Origin: Paramecium sonneborni
Taxonomy: Eukaryota; Ciliophora; Oligohymenophorea; Peniculida; Parameciidae
NCBI GenBank assembly: GCA_905182985.1
Contig: CAJJDN010000048.1
Span: forward strand, 361,061-425,060
Direction of reading: 5' to 3'
Length of the DNA: 64,000 nt
The notes beneath the pieces were generated by a model. The model worked only from the letters and a program-made list of their open reading frames with translations. It was not told the origin of the DNA and ran no database searches. Both the position numbers and the translations under genes were made by a program. This document shows positions 12,508 to 24,692 of the stretch, one piece after another; position 1 is the first letter of the stretch; each line of letters opens with the position of its first letter.

Positions 12508-13809
12508 CTGATATCTATCCGTTTTTAAATAAAATATTAAAGAAAATATGTATGAGAAAATATAATTAGATAGCAGCAAAATCTTAAGAACCTATCATTA
12601 TTTTAAAGTTATTACACACCCTAAAAGAAAATAGAATTCCTTCTTATTTTATCTTCATTAAAAATATCTCACATACATCTATTGTAATGTATTCGAAAAA
12701 TTACCAATCATGAAATGAAAAATTATCTACTAGAAACTTATAGATGAATAAATTTAAATTAATTGCTTTAGTCAAGTTTCCACTTTATAGCGATGATGTA
12801 TATTTAAAATGAAACCAAGAAATCCTTTGAATTAATAAATTTATTCATTATTACTTAATTTTTTTATTTTATTATAAATGTTATTTACTAATTAGTAAGT
12901 AGAAAGAAAGCTTATTCTAAAATTATATAAATCAATTAAATAAACTTTATTTTAATAAAAAATTCTATTATTCTAAAGAATTCATAGTCTAATAATTATC
13001 TCTAATGAAATCTAAAACCTTATAGATTGAATTTAAATGTATTTAAAATTTTGCTATTTTTTTTTTTTAAATCTATTTTTATTTATTTCAACAAAAACTA
13101 GCAATTTTTTCTTTTCTAACGAAAAAGTAAATCAATTTAAAAATCATATCCCATCTTTTTCTACATTCTCAGCATTTGTTAAAATTGGTATGTTCGATAA
13201 TATTTATTCAATGTTAAATTTTTTATAAAATAGAAGAGTTCATACATAAATAAATGTCGAAAAACCCGACAATCCTAATATTTTAGAAAAATAAAATAAA
13301 AATTATAGCTTATATAATAATAGGAAGTTCCAATATTTTATATATGATATTCATTCTTTTCGTTAAAAAAAAATTTAGACAAATGTTAAAATCAAAAGAG
13401 TCTATTTTTATTAATTTATCTTATTTCTTAGTTTATAGAGTGTAAGAATATACATTCCAATTCAAGTCAAATAAAAATTTTGATTAACATATAATAGATT
13501 GACTATGTATTTTTATTTTCATTTGATTAATATTTCACAATATTTTACCGTATGTATTTATTATTAATTTTAACAATCTTTATCTAGTTTTTCTTTATTC
13601 TAAATAAGTTTCTTAATTCTTTATGGGCTGAGTTAAAGGATTTTGATTTTAGAATAAAGGATATAAAAAATAGTTGTTATTTAATTTCTAATGTTATTAT
13701 AAAATATACAATAGTATAGCGTTTTTAATTGTTTATTAATTAATGAAGACTAGTCGTTTTTATTGTTTAACTATGTAATTTTCGTTTTGACAATAACAAT
13801 AATTATCTT
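12508..13809. other. Long AT-rich intergenic region between two divergent secretory-protein genes
   Basis: About 1.3 kb separates the start of the giant surface gene (minus) from the trichocyst gene (plus). This is much longer than other gaps here (13-150 bp are common). Apart from the weak frame at 13037-13483 I see only poly-A/poly-T runs and no RNA gene. It presumably holds both promoters. Confidence 0.6.
13037..13483 (+). CDS. Possible small membrane or secreted protein (weak)
   Basis: Inside a 1.3-kb gap there is an intronless 148-codon plus frame (TAA/TAG as Gln) ending at TGA 13481. Its N-terminus is hydrophobic (MYLKFCYFFFLNLFLFIS), like a signal peptide or membrane anchor, followed by a Phe/Asn/Lys-rich sequence with no recognisable domain. 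With a single stop codon and this AT content, frames of this size arise by chance, and the amino-acid composition mirrors base composition. I do not recognise it. The rest of 12508-13809 shows nothing beyond AT-rich sequence. Confidence 0.22.
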
Positions 13810-14935
13810 ATGAAGACAATATTGCTCATTGCCTTAATTGCAGTAGCCTTCACAGCCAGAGTATAGGAGAGAAATCTAGCCAAAATTTCAACAGACCTCA
13901 AAAAGAGCACATATGGAAGCGCTTTACTTCACTTAGTCGAACTCCACTCAATGGCTGGAGGTCCAGTTTAAGAGTTGATTGATGCTATTGAAGAGCTTAT
14001 TAATGATCTTGAAGAGGAATTAGAAGAATTAGAATTCAATTTCTAAGTCAGAACCAACGAGCATAATGCATTAGTTGTTAGCCTCTAATAAGACATTTAA
14101 GATGCTGTTATTGGTAATAATAAATATAATTTTGTTAGATGTTAATAATACATAAGACACATTAGATAATTTATTGTTCCCAAGAAGATAATAACTCTAA
14201 GTGAGAATCGAATAAATTTAAGAAAATCAAGAAGCTAATAGAAAGAACTATGATGAAGCAGTATTAGTAAGAGAATAAGAACATGAAGATTTCGAATTTT
14301 AAGTTGCTGAATTGAATGATGCAACAGCTGCTGTTGATGATGCTCTTGCTCTTCTTGAAACCCTAACAAACCCATCACTTCTTTAAGTTAAAAGATTCTA
14401 AAATTCATTGAAAAATATTGAAGCTAAGATTAAGTCAAGATCCAAGATGGCTCCAATGATCAAAGCTCTTATTTCTTTAGCATCAAACTAAAACTTTTCT
14501 GACTAAGGCATTATCGGTTAAATTGTTGATGCACTTAATGAATTCAGAAATGCAGTTGTTGACTCAATCAATGCTTAAACAGCCGCAGAAGCTTAAGCTT
14601 AAGCTGATCATGAAGAATATCTTGAATAATTAGACGATGAATATGCTGAATTCCAAAGATAAATTAACAGAGTCAATGTTGATTTGACAGCTACCAATGG
14701 TAATTGATTAATATTATAAAAAATAGAAAAGATTGATTCAATGACCGAATTCAGAGATTAAAGAGATGCCGATAGAAAATAATACACTGCAGAATTAGAA
14801 TTAGAAAACAATACCTATGCAGAAGAAACCGATACCTACACCAACTTAAAGAATGAATTCACCAGAGAATTAGGAATCAGCGAATAAGCTTTATCTGTAG
14901 TCTAAAGTGCTGATTTCTCAAACATCTAAGTTTGA
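13810..14935 (+). CDS. Trichocyst matrix protein (TMP) precursor
   Basis: A structural protein of the crystalline content of trichocysts, the dischargeable secretory granules of Paramecium. The ATG at 13810 opens a signal peptide (MKTILLIALIAVAFTARVQ), followed by a propeptide and long heptad-rich helices typical of TMPs (QELIDAIEELINDLEEELEE; FEFQVAELNDATAAVDDALA). Two introns, 14114-14138 (25 nt) and 14700-14726 (27 nt), leave exactly 358 codons, the usual TMP size. It ends at TGA 14933. The family is known to be cut by proteolysis into small acidic coiled-coil polypeptides that crystallise in the granule. Codon choice is richer in C-ending codons (TTC, ATC, ACC, GCC) than in neighbours, fitting high expression. 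TMPs form a large multigene family, so the exact member is not named. Confidence 0.93.
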
Positions 14936-15292
14936 TAAGAATGAATTATTCAAGTTTCTTCTTATTCAACAATAATTATATTTACATTTTCTTTATTTGG
15001 ATTACATAATTGTTTTGTGCCAATCTATCTATATACATTTATAATGCTTTTAATATATTTATAAATCTAATATACATTAAAATCGTTGTATTATTGTTTT
15101 TTTTATACAGATCTTGATGGAAATTTTACTTATATAACAGATATCTTATGAGTTAGAAATTAACCTATCGATTTTAAATTAATAATTTTGAATTTGAGAT
15201 AAAGTATTGTTTATATTTGTTTCGAGTTTTAGGGTTCTTCCCTTTTGGTTAGAATCGATCTCATTATTTAAATTTTATAATTTCAATTTAAT
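14936..15292. other. Intergenic region
   Basis: About 360 bp of AT-rich sequence between the trichocyst gene stop and the MORN gene start. I see no coding frame or RNA gene in it. Confidence 0.5.
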
Positions 15293-16618
15293 ATGTCAGA
15301 AATAAAGAGTGGTTTGTAATCTAATATCGTACATATCTTAGAAAATAAGCCTGCTAAAAACATAGAAGGATTTAGATAATAACAGTTAGAAGTATTTAGC
15401 TTAATGAAAATAGAGTAGAAGAAAACTTATAGAAGAATTTAAATAACTCTATATATATGATGAAAAAGGAAACTTAAGAGGAGATTGTAAAATAAAAAAG
15501 TTTGTTGATGGAAGTAGATATGAAGGATAGCTTTCTAACGATAAAAGAAGTGGTAAAAGAAATAATTTGATCTAGATTAGGATATGGGATATATTACTAT
15601 AATAATGGTGACATCTATTTGGGTGAATGGTTTGATGATAAGTTTAATGGTTCAGGACATTATTTATTTGCGAACGGTATTATTGTTAATAAACATAGGT
15701 GAAAGATATTCTGGAATATTATCAGAGGGTTTGAAACATGGACATGGGAAATATTATTATCTAAATGGAAATACATATGATGGAGATTGGTAAAATGATA
15801 AAAAGCATGGGAAAGGAAGATATGTCTATTACAGCACAGATGAATATTATGATGGAGATTGGAGAGAAGGTGAAAGACATGGAAAGGGAGAGGCTGGTTA
15901 TGCATATGGAGATATTTATGTTGGAGACTTTAAGAAGAATGAAAGAAATGGTTTTGGAATAATGAAATTTAATGACGGAGCAAGAGTAGAAGGAAATTGG
16001 GTAAATGGATAATTATGTGGACAAGCTAAGATGTAATACCCTAATGGAGATACATATGAAGGAGAATGGGATAGGAATTAAAAGAATGGAGATGGTGTTT
16101 ATACAATGTGCAATGGATAATCAATATATAAAGGATAATTTAGGAATGATATGTGGAATGGGCTTGGAATTTTATAATATGAAAATGGAGATCATTATAA
16201 AGGATATTTTAGAGATGGAAAAAAGGATGGTGAAGGAGAATTTAAGTATGCTTCGTCTAGAGACATTTACACAGGGTAGTTTAGAAAAGATTAAAGAACA
16301 GGCTAAGGGGTGATGCTTTATGCAAATGGTGATAGATATGAAGGTGAGTGGTTAGCAGAAAAAAAGCATGGCAGAGGTAGATATACACATGCATTAACTG
16401 ATGATATATATGATGGAGAATGGGTTTAAGATTAAAAAAGTGGTAAAGGATAATACATATTTGGGTAATTATTTAATTTTATTGTAAGAAATGGTGATCA
16501 ATATGTTGGAGATTGGTTATAGGATAAAATGAATGGAAAAGGTAAGTTTATTACAAAAGAAAATATAACATATAATGGGGAATTCAAAAATCATAGATAT
16601 ATTGGTCCAATTAATTGA
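15293..16618 (+). CDS. MORN-repeat protein
   Basis: Begins MSEIKSGLQ and contains about 14 MORN repeats of the form GxGxYxxxNGDxYxGEW (for example [17 protein letters not shown] and [17 protein letters not shown]). Four short introns were placed: after codons for QLE (22 nt), a 28-nt intron joining DKRSG to YGIYYY, a 22-nt intron at about 15678, and a 24-nt intron before NGDQYVGDW. Their removal leaves 410 codons, a multiple of three, ending at TGA 16616. MORN repeats bind membranes and phosphoinositides or act as scaffolds in cilia and at cell junctions. No kinase or other catalytic domain is attached, so it is more like axonemal or cortical MORN proteins than a PIP5K. The exact orthologue is not assigned. 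Confidence 0.88.
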
Positions 16619-16775
16619 TAAAACTTATTTTTCATATTTTTTATTAATCTTTCTAATATTTATAGAATTAATCTTCTTTAATTATAAATTTTTTACTTTT
16701 AGTTTTTTATAAGTTCTTTATTTTTTTTTTTATTTTATATATAATAATTTATTTGTTAATAAAAATTAATTTAAC

Positions 16776-18220
16776 ATGTCTGAATTTGAATAACTTACTT
16801 AATAATAGTTATCTATTCTACAGAATTAAGAGATGCTGTCTAATTGGATTTCTTTAAAAAAAAACTTAAGTTCTAAATTTAAAAGCTTCTAAGAAGCATT
16901 TAAAGCTTTGAAAAAAGATGGAAAGGAATCATTAACTGCTGAAGATTTTTAAGAATATTCAAAAGGATTAGATTTGTAAATCTCATCCTTTATTTATAAG
17001 GTCCTTGCTTTTTAAAGATGTTGAATTAAATGAAGCTAATTTTGGTAGAGTTTGGGAAAATTGGGAATACAAATAAAAATAAAACGAGCATAAATTATAA
17101 ATAATTAACGAAAAACTTAAGTTGTTAGCTATGTTAGATGATAAGGAAAAAATAAAAGAGATTAAGACAGATGTGATTTCAAATAAAAATATATCAAAAT
17201 TAGCTAGTGATTGTGAATCACTTAGCTAATTATAAGAAAAATTAGATACTCTTGTGGAAGAAGGTTAAAAATAAAAAAGCAAATTAGATGTTTTTTAAGA
17301 TGAATAAGATTGCATTTCTATTTGTTTTTTAAAGAAAAATGAAGAGAAATAATAGGGAGACCTTTATATCAATAAATTACAACTAAAATCTGATGAGGAT
17401 GCTGGAAAAAGTTAATAACCAGCTAATAAAATAATGAAAAGTTATATTGATGGTCAAACTAATCATTTTAGAAGCAAAACTGGATTAAATAGCAATATGC
17501 TTATTTAAAACGGTCTTTCAAATAGAAGTTCTTTATCAAATAATATAAAGTCATATAAATAATCATACATAAAAGAACCACTTCTTTAGACTTCTCCTCA
17601 AAAAGGATCCTATACTGTTCGTGTTCAACCTTAATAAATTTAATAAGAAAATTAATAATAAAAAATTAAATCACCCTATGAAGAGAAATAATAAGAAGAA
17701 AGAAAGAGTCATAAAATAAACAGAATGAAGGGTGATCTTCAATAGTATATATCATAACTATTTTTTCACGAAAAAGAATTTAGATAAAACAATATTATAA
17801 ATCACAGACCCTTATCATCAGAGGAGTAAAAAGGATTAGTTGGATTTATGAATTTTAAATAATATTTCAAGAATTAGTAAGAAAAACCTTCATTTATTGA
17901 ACCTGAGGATTCTATCACATAAAAGAGATTTTAAAATATAAGGTAAGGTATTTTGATATTTTAGATACAAGCTCGATGATTTTTAGTAATAAAAACTTTC
18001 TTAATATAATTATATTACAAAAACATAGCCAAATTTTAGCCCTGACAAAGCAGAGAGAGATTATAATTAAAAAGTTCCCATAAATTTAAGTAATAAATTG
18101 AATACTAAATATTCGCCTGGAAACACTAATAGACTAAATTTAGAATACTTAAAATAAGAGAAAGAATTTAATAATAAATAAATTTAAGATTAATAGATAG
18201 AATCCTAAGTATTAGAATGA
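16776..18220 (+). CDS. Coiled-coil protein of unknown function
   Basis: 465 codons plus stop after removal of two introns (25 nt at 16977-17001, and 22 nt near 17942). It starts MSEFEQLTQQQLSIL. Residues ~30-230 are helical and charged (NFGRVWENWEYKQKQNEHKL; SQLQEKLDTLVEEGQKQKSK). The second half is Gln/Asn/Ser-rich with scattered prolines and looks disordered. A short segment around residues 55-80 (DGKESLTAEDFQEYSKGLDL) has a faint helix-loop-helix look but lacks a complete EF-hand loop. I do not recognise a family. It converges with the septin gene, with only 40 bp between stops. Confidence 0.68.
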
Positions 18221-18260
18221 TACATTTTAAAGATTAAATTTGTTTATAACATTATAAAGT

Positions 18261-19561
18261 TCATATATTAAAAAAGAAGCGCAACAAGCTTCTGAACCAA
18301 TTTTAATTCTATTATTAAGATTTTATTTTTTCTCTTTATTTTTGTTCATATTTGTTGTAAAGATATTCTGTTAATTTAATTAGTTCTAAACAATAATGGC
18401 CAATTAATAATTTATATATTATTGCTAAATCTGAATGTTATGGATTAAAAATATCACATATACCCCAAGGAAATTTTCTAGGATTTATAATTTTAAGTAC
18501 CTTCCATAAATCAAATGATTTCCTACTTAAAATTATTCAATTGAACTGATTATAACATAAGGTGGAGTGACACCAAATTAACTTTTTTCTGGAGATGTGT
18601 TATTGCATTGAAATTTAAATAAATCGATACGATATTCATTTATTAGATCATTGAACTGTTGTTTCAATTATATAATTTCATTTTTTGTATATGAATCCCC
18701 TTTTGCTAAGATAGGAATCACATTCACAATTTCACTTATCTTTTTTAATGCTTGTAAATCTTCTGCTAAAATTCTAGGACCTGAAAAAAAGTAAAAACAA
18801 ACATGAACTCTTTCATCTAAATCTTATTAAGATAATTATTAAAATTTTTCTTTGCTCTCATATTATTAAGTCTATCTTAATTTATATGTATGAAATTGAT
18901 TATGAATATAGTTACAAAGTAATTTTAACCATGCTTTGAGACCATATTAATGTCTAAAACCTGGAGTATCAATAAATTTAATGTTTAAAGTAAAATCGTT
19001 AATTTAGATTTGTCCTTTAAAATGTAAACAATTAGTTACCCTAAATTTCTTATATTTAAAGAGTAGAATCTCTAATAATTTGTCCAGTTCCAAGCTTTTT
19101 TTTTAATAAAACATCAATAAATGTCGATTTCCCCAATCCAGATTAACCAACAACCATGATATTTAAATAGATCTATTTTTATCATTATAATACTGGTTTC
19201 TAATCTTAGATTTTTTTCTATTCAATTAGAGCTTTAATTTCCGATCCTGGTTATGAATCTACAATTGATTCATAAATTTAGGATTCATATTCTGATTTTT
19301 AAATATTTTACTAAATAATAGGCAATTACTATTAATGTGAAATCGATTTGCTAGATTAATTAAACATATACTTTTCTTGATATTCAGATATTTCACTTGC
19401 TTGCTCATCAAATTAAGTAATTTTTTACTAAGGTTATTTATAAAAACTTGGTTGGCAATTAATGATTGTAAAATCATCTGTTCTTTAAGAATTATCTAAT
19501 ATAAGTGAATTTAAATATTAATACAAGAACTCTCAAGTTTAGTTCTTTTAAAATCTTACAT
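18261..19561 (-). CDS. Septin-family GTPase
   Basis: Septins are filament-forming GTPases that mark membranes and division sites. The G domain follows a ~110-residue Gln/Ser-rich N-terminus. Motifs: P-loop GQSGLGKST, switch II FIDTPGF, the septin element DERVHVCFYFFSG, VNVIPILAKGDSYTK (G4 position), then FPWGICDIFNPQHSDL, matching the C-terminal septin motif (xxWGxxxVxNPxHCDF). Introns of 29, 21, 25 and 23 nt give a continuous 401-codon frame from ATG 19561 to TGA 18261. Oddities: the usual AKAD is AKGD, DTPGFGD is DTPGFRHQ, and the C-terminus is short, basic and ends in aromatic residues (LLRFFFNI), with little coiled coil. It is divergent from the DnaJ gene across about 530 bp. Confidence 0.88.
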
Positions 19562-20088
19562 TATAAAAATATATAAATTTATAGATAGGAATTTTAGAAT
19601 CAATATGATAATGTATAAATATTATGATGAAAAAGTAAAACACATTTTAAATTCAAGTTCATGCTATAAAAAAAAATAATTTAAATTTAGTTTCAAAATT
19701 TGAAGTTTAAAGAATAAAAACAACTAGTTTAAATCTTTATTTATAAATTCTAAAAGGGTATGATTATAGTGCTAGCATAAATTTGAAAGTGTAAAGTTGA
19801 AAATAATATGTTTTGAATATGAGATGAGAAAGAATAGTAAAATGATTAAAGTAGAGATATATTAAAAATCTACATTAAATAATAGAAGAGTGTATTAAGG
19901 TTGTTATACAATTTGAAAATAGAAAAAAATGTTGAAATTGTATAGATGAGTAGAAAAAGAGAGAGTAGGTTAAAAAAAGAAAGGAAATAAATTAAAAAAA
20001 ATATTAAAATAAGAGTTTCTAGAAACATCTCTTTTTTTATAATGAAAATTTATCAAAATTTTAAAACTATTTTTAAATATTTTAATAG
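19562..20088. other. Divergent intergenic region between septin and DnaJ genes
   Basis: About 527 bp, mostly A/T runs, probably containing both promoters. No open frame of note, no RNA gene and no clear heat-shock-element array was recognised by eye. Confidence 0.5.
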
Positions 20089-21453
20089 ATGTTCTCAGGT
20101 GGATTTCGTGGTTTTCCTGGAGGTTTTCCATTTGGTGGTATGGGAGAAGAAGAATCATCAGGTGGTAGTCAAGGTGAAGTAGACAATAAAACATTATATG
20201 AATTATTGGGAGTAGCTCCTTAAAGCACAACAGATGATGTAAAAAAGGCTTTTCGTAAGAAAGCTATAAGAGAGCATCCAGATAAAGGTGGTGATCCAGA
20301 GAAAGTATTTAATTAATTTGATTAATAATTAGTTTAAAAAATTGACAGAAGCATATGAAATACTTTCAAATCCTGAGAAAAAAGACCTTTATGATCGTTT
20401 TGGTATGGAAGGTGTTAAAAATGGTGGAGGTGGAGGAGATATGGGAGATATCTTCAGTCATTTTTTCGGTGGAGGCGGAGGCCGAAAAGAATAAGGACCT
20501 AAGAAAATGAAAGCTAAGATGAGAGAATAATAAGTTACACTTGAAGAAGTATTTGAGGGAAAAATGATTCATTTAACTCATAAAAGAAAAAGAGTATGTG
20601 AAGGATGTGAAGGTAAAGGTGGTGCAAATGCAAAAACATGTACTACATGTAAAGGAAGAGGAATGGTGCAAAAATTATAAATGATTGGACCAGGAATGTA
20701 TTCATAATCATCAGGACCATGTTCAGATTGTGGTGGTGATGGAACTATATTCCCAGAAAAAGATAGATGCAAAAAATGCAAAGGAAATAAAGTTGTAGAT
20801 TAAGAAAAAGTTATTGAAATTCCATTAGAAAGAGGTGTACCAGATGAACATGATTATTAATTTTATGGAGAAAGTGATGAATTACCAGGAATTATGGCTG
20901 GAGATCTATATATTAGAATTAAAATTAAAAAACATGATGTTTATGAAAGAAAAGGTGCAGATCTTTATATTAATAAAAAAATTACTTTAGTTGAAGCATT
21001 AACAGGAACTTAATTTACATTAAAATTCTTAGATGGAACAAATCTACATATCTCAACTAAAGCAGGAGAAATTATTTCACCAGGTATTTTTTATGTTTTT
21101 ATTATTTTTTAGCATAAATAAAGACTGTAAAAAAGAAAGGTATGCCATGTTACAAAGATGCTATGAGTGAAGGAGATCTTCATATTAGATTTGAGGTTGA
21201 ATTCCCTCTTCCTGGATAACTTAAAAATGATCAGATAGAATAATTAAAAAAAGTAATTATAAATATTTATAACAAGGTTTTACCTGGTCCTAAATAATAA
21301 CCAAAACTTGATGCTAAAAAAACATTATATTTAGAAGAATATGATGAAGCTCATGTAAATTCAAATCCAGAAGGTGGTAAAAAGGATGAAGAAGATGATG
21401 ATGATGAAAGAGGAGGACATGGAGGATAAAGAGTCTAATGTGCTTAATAATGA
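20089..21453 (+). CDS. Type I (DNAJA) Hsp40 co-chaperone with CAAX-like end
   Basis: Stimulates Hsp70 ATPase and delivers substrates. Order: short Gly/Phe-rich N-terminal extension ([15 protein letters not shown]), J domain with the HPD motif ([10 protein letters not shown]), Gly-rich linker, zinc domain with four CxxCxGxG-type units ([24 protein letters not shown] and the weaker CKKCKGNK), C-terminal beta domains, acidic tail, and final GGQRVQCAQQ. The last four residues CAQQ fit a farnesylation box like those of Ydj1/DNAJA1, suggesting membrane association. Introns: 28 nt after GGDPEK and 29 nt near 21082; a 24-nt GT...AG segment inside LKK/VLPGP is in frame but its removal fits the family better. 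Unusual: residues precede the J domain, which normally starts at the N-terminus. Confidence 0.94.
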
Positions 21454-21466
21454 AATAAAATGTTAT

Positions 21467-22075
21467 ATGCAAATTTATTAATTATTATTATAAAATCTAA
21501 AACTATTTTTATTATAAGAATTTATCTTAACAATAATCCTTCTTGGATTAATATATGGTGCAGAATTTAAATATTAATTTATTAACGGATTGAAAACAAA
21601 TATTTATGATATAGAAGATCTATTGGATATTCATTTTTAAACTGTAACAATTTAAATATAACGTGATTAAAAAGCTAAACAGAATATATGAATTAATAGA
21701 GATAGATTAAATGTATAAAATATTACAAAAAGATTCTGTTAAAAAGTTTAGAATTTTATATAAAAAAGTAATAAAGATTTTTTTTATATATTTATTGAAG
21801 ATTTTAGATTTTTTAAACCTTTATGCAATTTAAAATTAAAAGAAATATAAAAATATCTTGATGATATGTTTAAACACTTAAATAAGAAAACAGAAAAGTA
21901 AAAGAACTAAAATAAAATTCAAATAGATTATAATGATTCTAGCAGAAATATTGGTTAAATTCAAAGAATTTATAGTCAATTATAAGATGTTACCACAGAA
22001 ACTACTGCTTTTAATTAGAATCTATCTTGTTTGAAGTTAAAGATTTCAATTCTTTTAGCTAATAAATTAGAATGA
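21467..22075 (+). pseudogene. Small secretory or coiled-coil ORF with one in-frame TGA
   Basis: From ATG 21467 to TGA 22073 there is a 203-codon frame without introns, broken once by TGA at 21689-21691. Before the break, a hydrophobic segment (LLLQEFILTIILLGLIYGAE) looks like a signal peptide. After it come helical, Lys/Gln-rich sequences (NLKLKEIQKYLDDMFKHLNK; NIGQIQRIYSQLQDVTTET). No intron with GT...AG ends of suitable length removes the TGA. It may be a sequencing error, a recent pseudogene, or read-through. It starts only 13 bp after the DnaJ stop and ends 23 bp before the convergent neighbour's stop. Product not recognised. Confidence 0.5.
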
Positions 22076-22098
22076 ATAAAAGAACAAAATTATTTATG

Positions 22099-24619
22099 TC
22101 ATTTTTAGATCTAAAGAAATCTTTAGAAAAATTTATAAAATTATGCTAGTAAACATTTAAATACAAAACGCATCCTATAAAATGAAATAAGTAAATTTAT
22201 TATAACAATAAGAGTATTAAGTATATGAATAACAAAAAGAACCGAAAAGAATGCATGAAATTTATCAATACTTAACTTACAGAAGTAACTGTAAATTTCC
22301 TGCAATAAAAATTCTGCATTTGAAATCACAGCAAAATCTTTTTATTTTAAATTTTGAAACTTTATTTGCTAAATAAATTTCTTGAAGAATTTTTATAAAT
22401 ATTTATAGATAAATATTTGTGAAAGAACCAAAAAACAAAAAACTAAGAAGAATGCTAAGTTATATTCATTTTCTTTTTAAGTTATTTCCAGATTGCCCTT
22501 TTAATAACTACTATATTGTTTCAAACTTGATATGACACTCTATAAAATATATTTATAAAATTTACATTATACAGTATCTGTTCGAGGTCTATTTTATGGA
22601 GTTTTATTTGTCATAATAGATGCTCTAGGTTTTAACGATAATTATGATCTATCTGGTGATTTTTCAGGTGATCTTCCTACTCGTTTTGGAGACTAATTTG
22701 AACTTGAATTGATTCTTTCAGTTCTACAATTATCAAAGAAAAAAGCTTTTAAAATTCCATTATTATTTTAATTGGAAGATGCTGAAGTATATTAAGTTGG
22801 TTTAATAAGATTATTAAAAGTAGTTTTAGCTGATTTATATGGTTATAATTAAATAGGTAATGTTTCTTAAGTTTTTAATACCTTTTCATTAATTCTTTCA
22901 CAACTATTATTAGATGTAGCATTAAAGAACTATATTTTTTATTTAGGAGACATATCTGATGGCATTTATTATCGTTTTTTATTAACAATCATCTATTCCA
23001 TCAAATTAGTCTATGGTTTAACATTATCACTAATATTTCTATTAGATTTAAGAGGAGATTATTAATTCAAAAATGAGCTAACTAATTTTCCAGTAGAAGA
23101 TGAATCATTTAATTTTAATTCAGCTAAATTTTTGAGTATAGATTGGTTCTCTCTTTGTGTTTAAATTTACATTTGTTTAAGTTTCTATAATTTTTATTCT
23201 TTATAATTAACTTCTGATATCATAGACATCATAGATTCTTCTTAGATAGTATCTAAATTAGAATTATAATGTTTATGATAACTGGTAATTAAATGATTAA
23301 TATAAGGAGAAGAACAAGTAATATTTTTACATGCAATTTCAACTGCTTTGAGATGATATAACTCACTTAATTTAAATTCCTCAGTATTAATATCTTTAAT
23401 TCCTTATTATTTAGCCTTATCTAATTCAATAAATCTTAATTCTGTTGCAATAGTAAAATATGAGATAGACAAATAGATTATTTTTTCTAACAATAATCTT
23501 TTTGAAATCTCATAAAGCATTTCTCCTTAAGATGAGAAATCTTCATAAATTTAAGGAGTCATATGCATAATGAAACCTATATTAAAGGTTTGAATCCATT
23601 CTTATACATTTTAAACTCCAAGAATAGAACGATATTCTTCTTCTTTTTGATCTAATCTCAATTCTTTACGAATATGTTTTTCATTATTTTCAGGATTATT
23701 TCTCCAAAAATATAATTATTTCTTGGCTTCTCTTAGAATAAGCTATTCATTATTAGAAATATTATCTAGATCTTATTATTTGGACATATCTTAAAGAATA
23801 TCTTTACTAGCATCAATAACTAATCTACTAAATTCTACTTCATCTTTCATTTAAAATTTATTATTTTTTTATTTTGATTTCATAGTAAGACTAGAATTGG
23901 CTGTAGTTGCAGATCCTAATGATCCATTTTTATTTAACCAATCTTTACAAAATTAAAAAGCTATCTTAAAAACTTCTCTCATTGTACTTGCTGCTTTTCT
24001 AGCTGATTATAATGCTAATTTATGTCTTAATTTATTTTTATATATACTTTCCTAATTAACTTAAGATTGCTGTATGTTATAATAGTGTTCTAGAAAGAAA
24101 AGCCTTCTTTTTAACTAAAGAAGCATCACATTCTTATGCACTTGTCAGATTATTACCATCTTATTCTTCCTCTTTCATTCTTTCTTCCATATTATAAATT
24201 ACTCCAGATAAATATTTAGAACATTTGTCTAATACCCATTAACTATTAATTATTTATTTCATATACCATTAAAATCCACAAGCCTAATTATAAAGAACAA
24301 CTATTATTAAATTTTTATCTATCGTTTTCCCACAACTTGCTGCATACTACAAATTAAAATAGTTTCATACTTCCAACATTTATTCTGATTATTATAGTAA
24401 CTTCATTGCTTCTTTGAACTTTTAAAGTTTTATCTTTAGCACCGCTTATTCATTTAGATAATTGATCTATTACATGAATTACTCTATTTTTAAGTTAATT
24501 TAACATAACATACCTTGATTTTTGAATAACTATTTTAATCCATTTTCTTAAACAGTTTCAATTTCTTCATCTTCCTACTCTTCATCATAAGATTCATCCT
24601 GTTGATTGTTATTAGACAT
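22099..24619 (-). CDS. TPR-like protein with C-terminal hydrophobic segments, unknown function
   Basis: The frame starts at ATG 24619 with an acidic N-terminus (MSNNNQQDESYDEEQEDEE). Introns of 30, 24 and 22 nt leave 815 codons exactly. The N-terminal third has helix pairs of TPR type (FKEAMKLLQQSEQMLEYA; LGKHKLALQSARKAASTMRE), the middle is helical (LYHLKAVEIACKN), and then there is a Ser/Arg/Pro-rich disordered stretch (NQSPKRVGRSPEKSPDRS) that looks phosphorylatable. The C-terminus carries two hydrophobic helices (LAFFLVFCFLVLSQIFIYKY; FSVLFVIHILNTLIVIINLL), perhaps membrane anchors. The opposite strand is also largely open at 22.5-23.3 kb, but the minus frame has the proper N-terminus and splice sites. 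I do not know its function. Confidence 0.72.
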
Positions 24620-24692
24620 TTTTCAAATATATCAATAACTTAATTAAATAAATTCAATATCAATATAACTGAATTCTATAATAATTAATATA

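Noticed and set aside
22530..23279. Plus-strand frame starting MTLYKIYLQNL
   Set aside because: The minus frame over the same DNA belongs to an 815-codon gene with three well-formed introns and exact codon phase.
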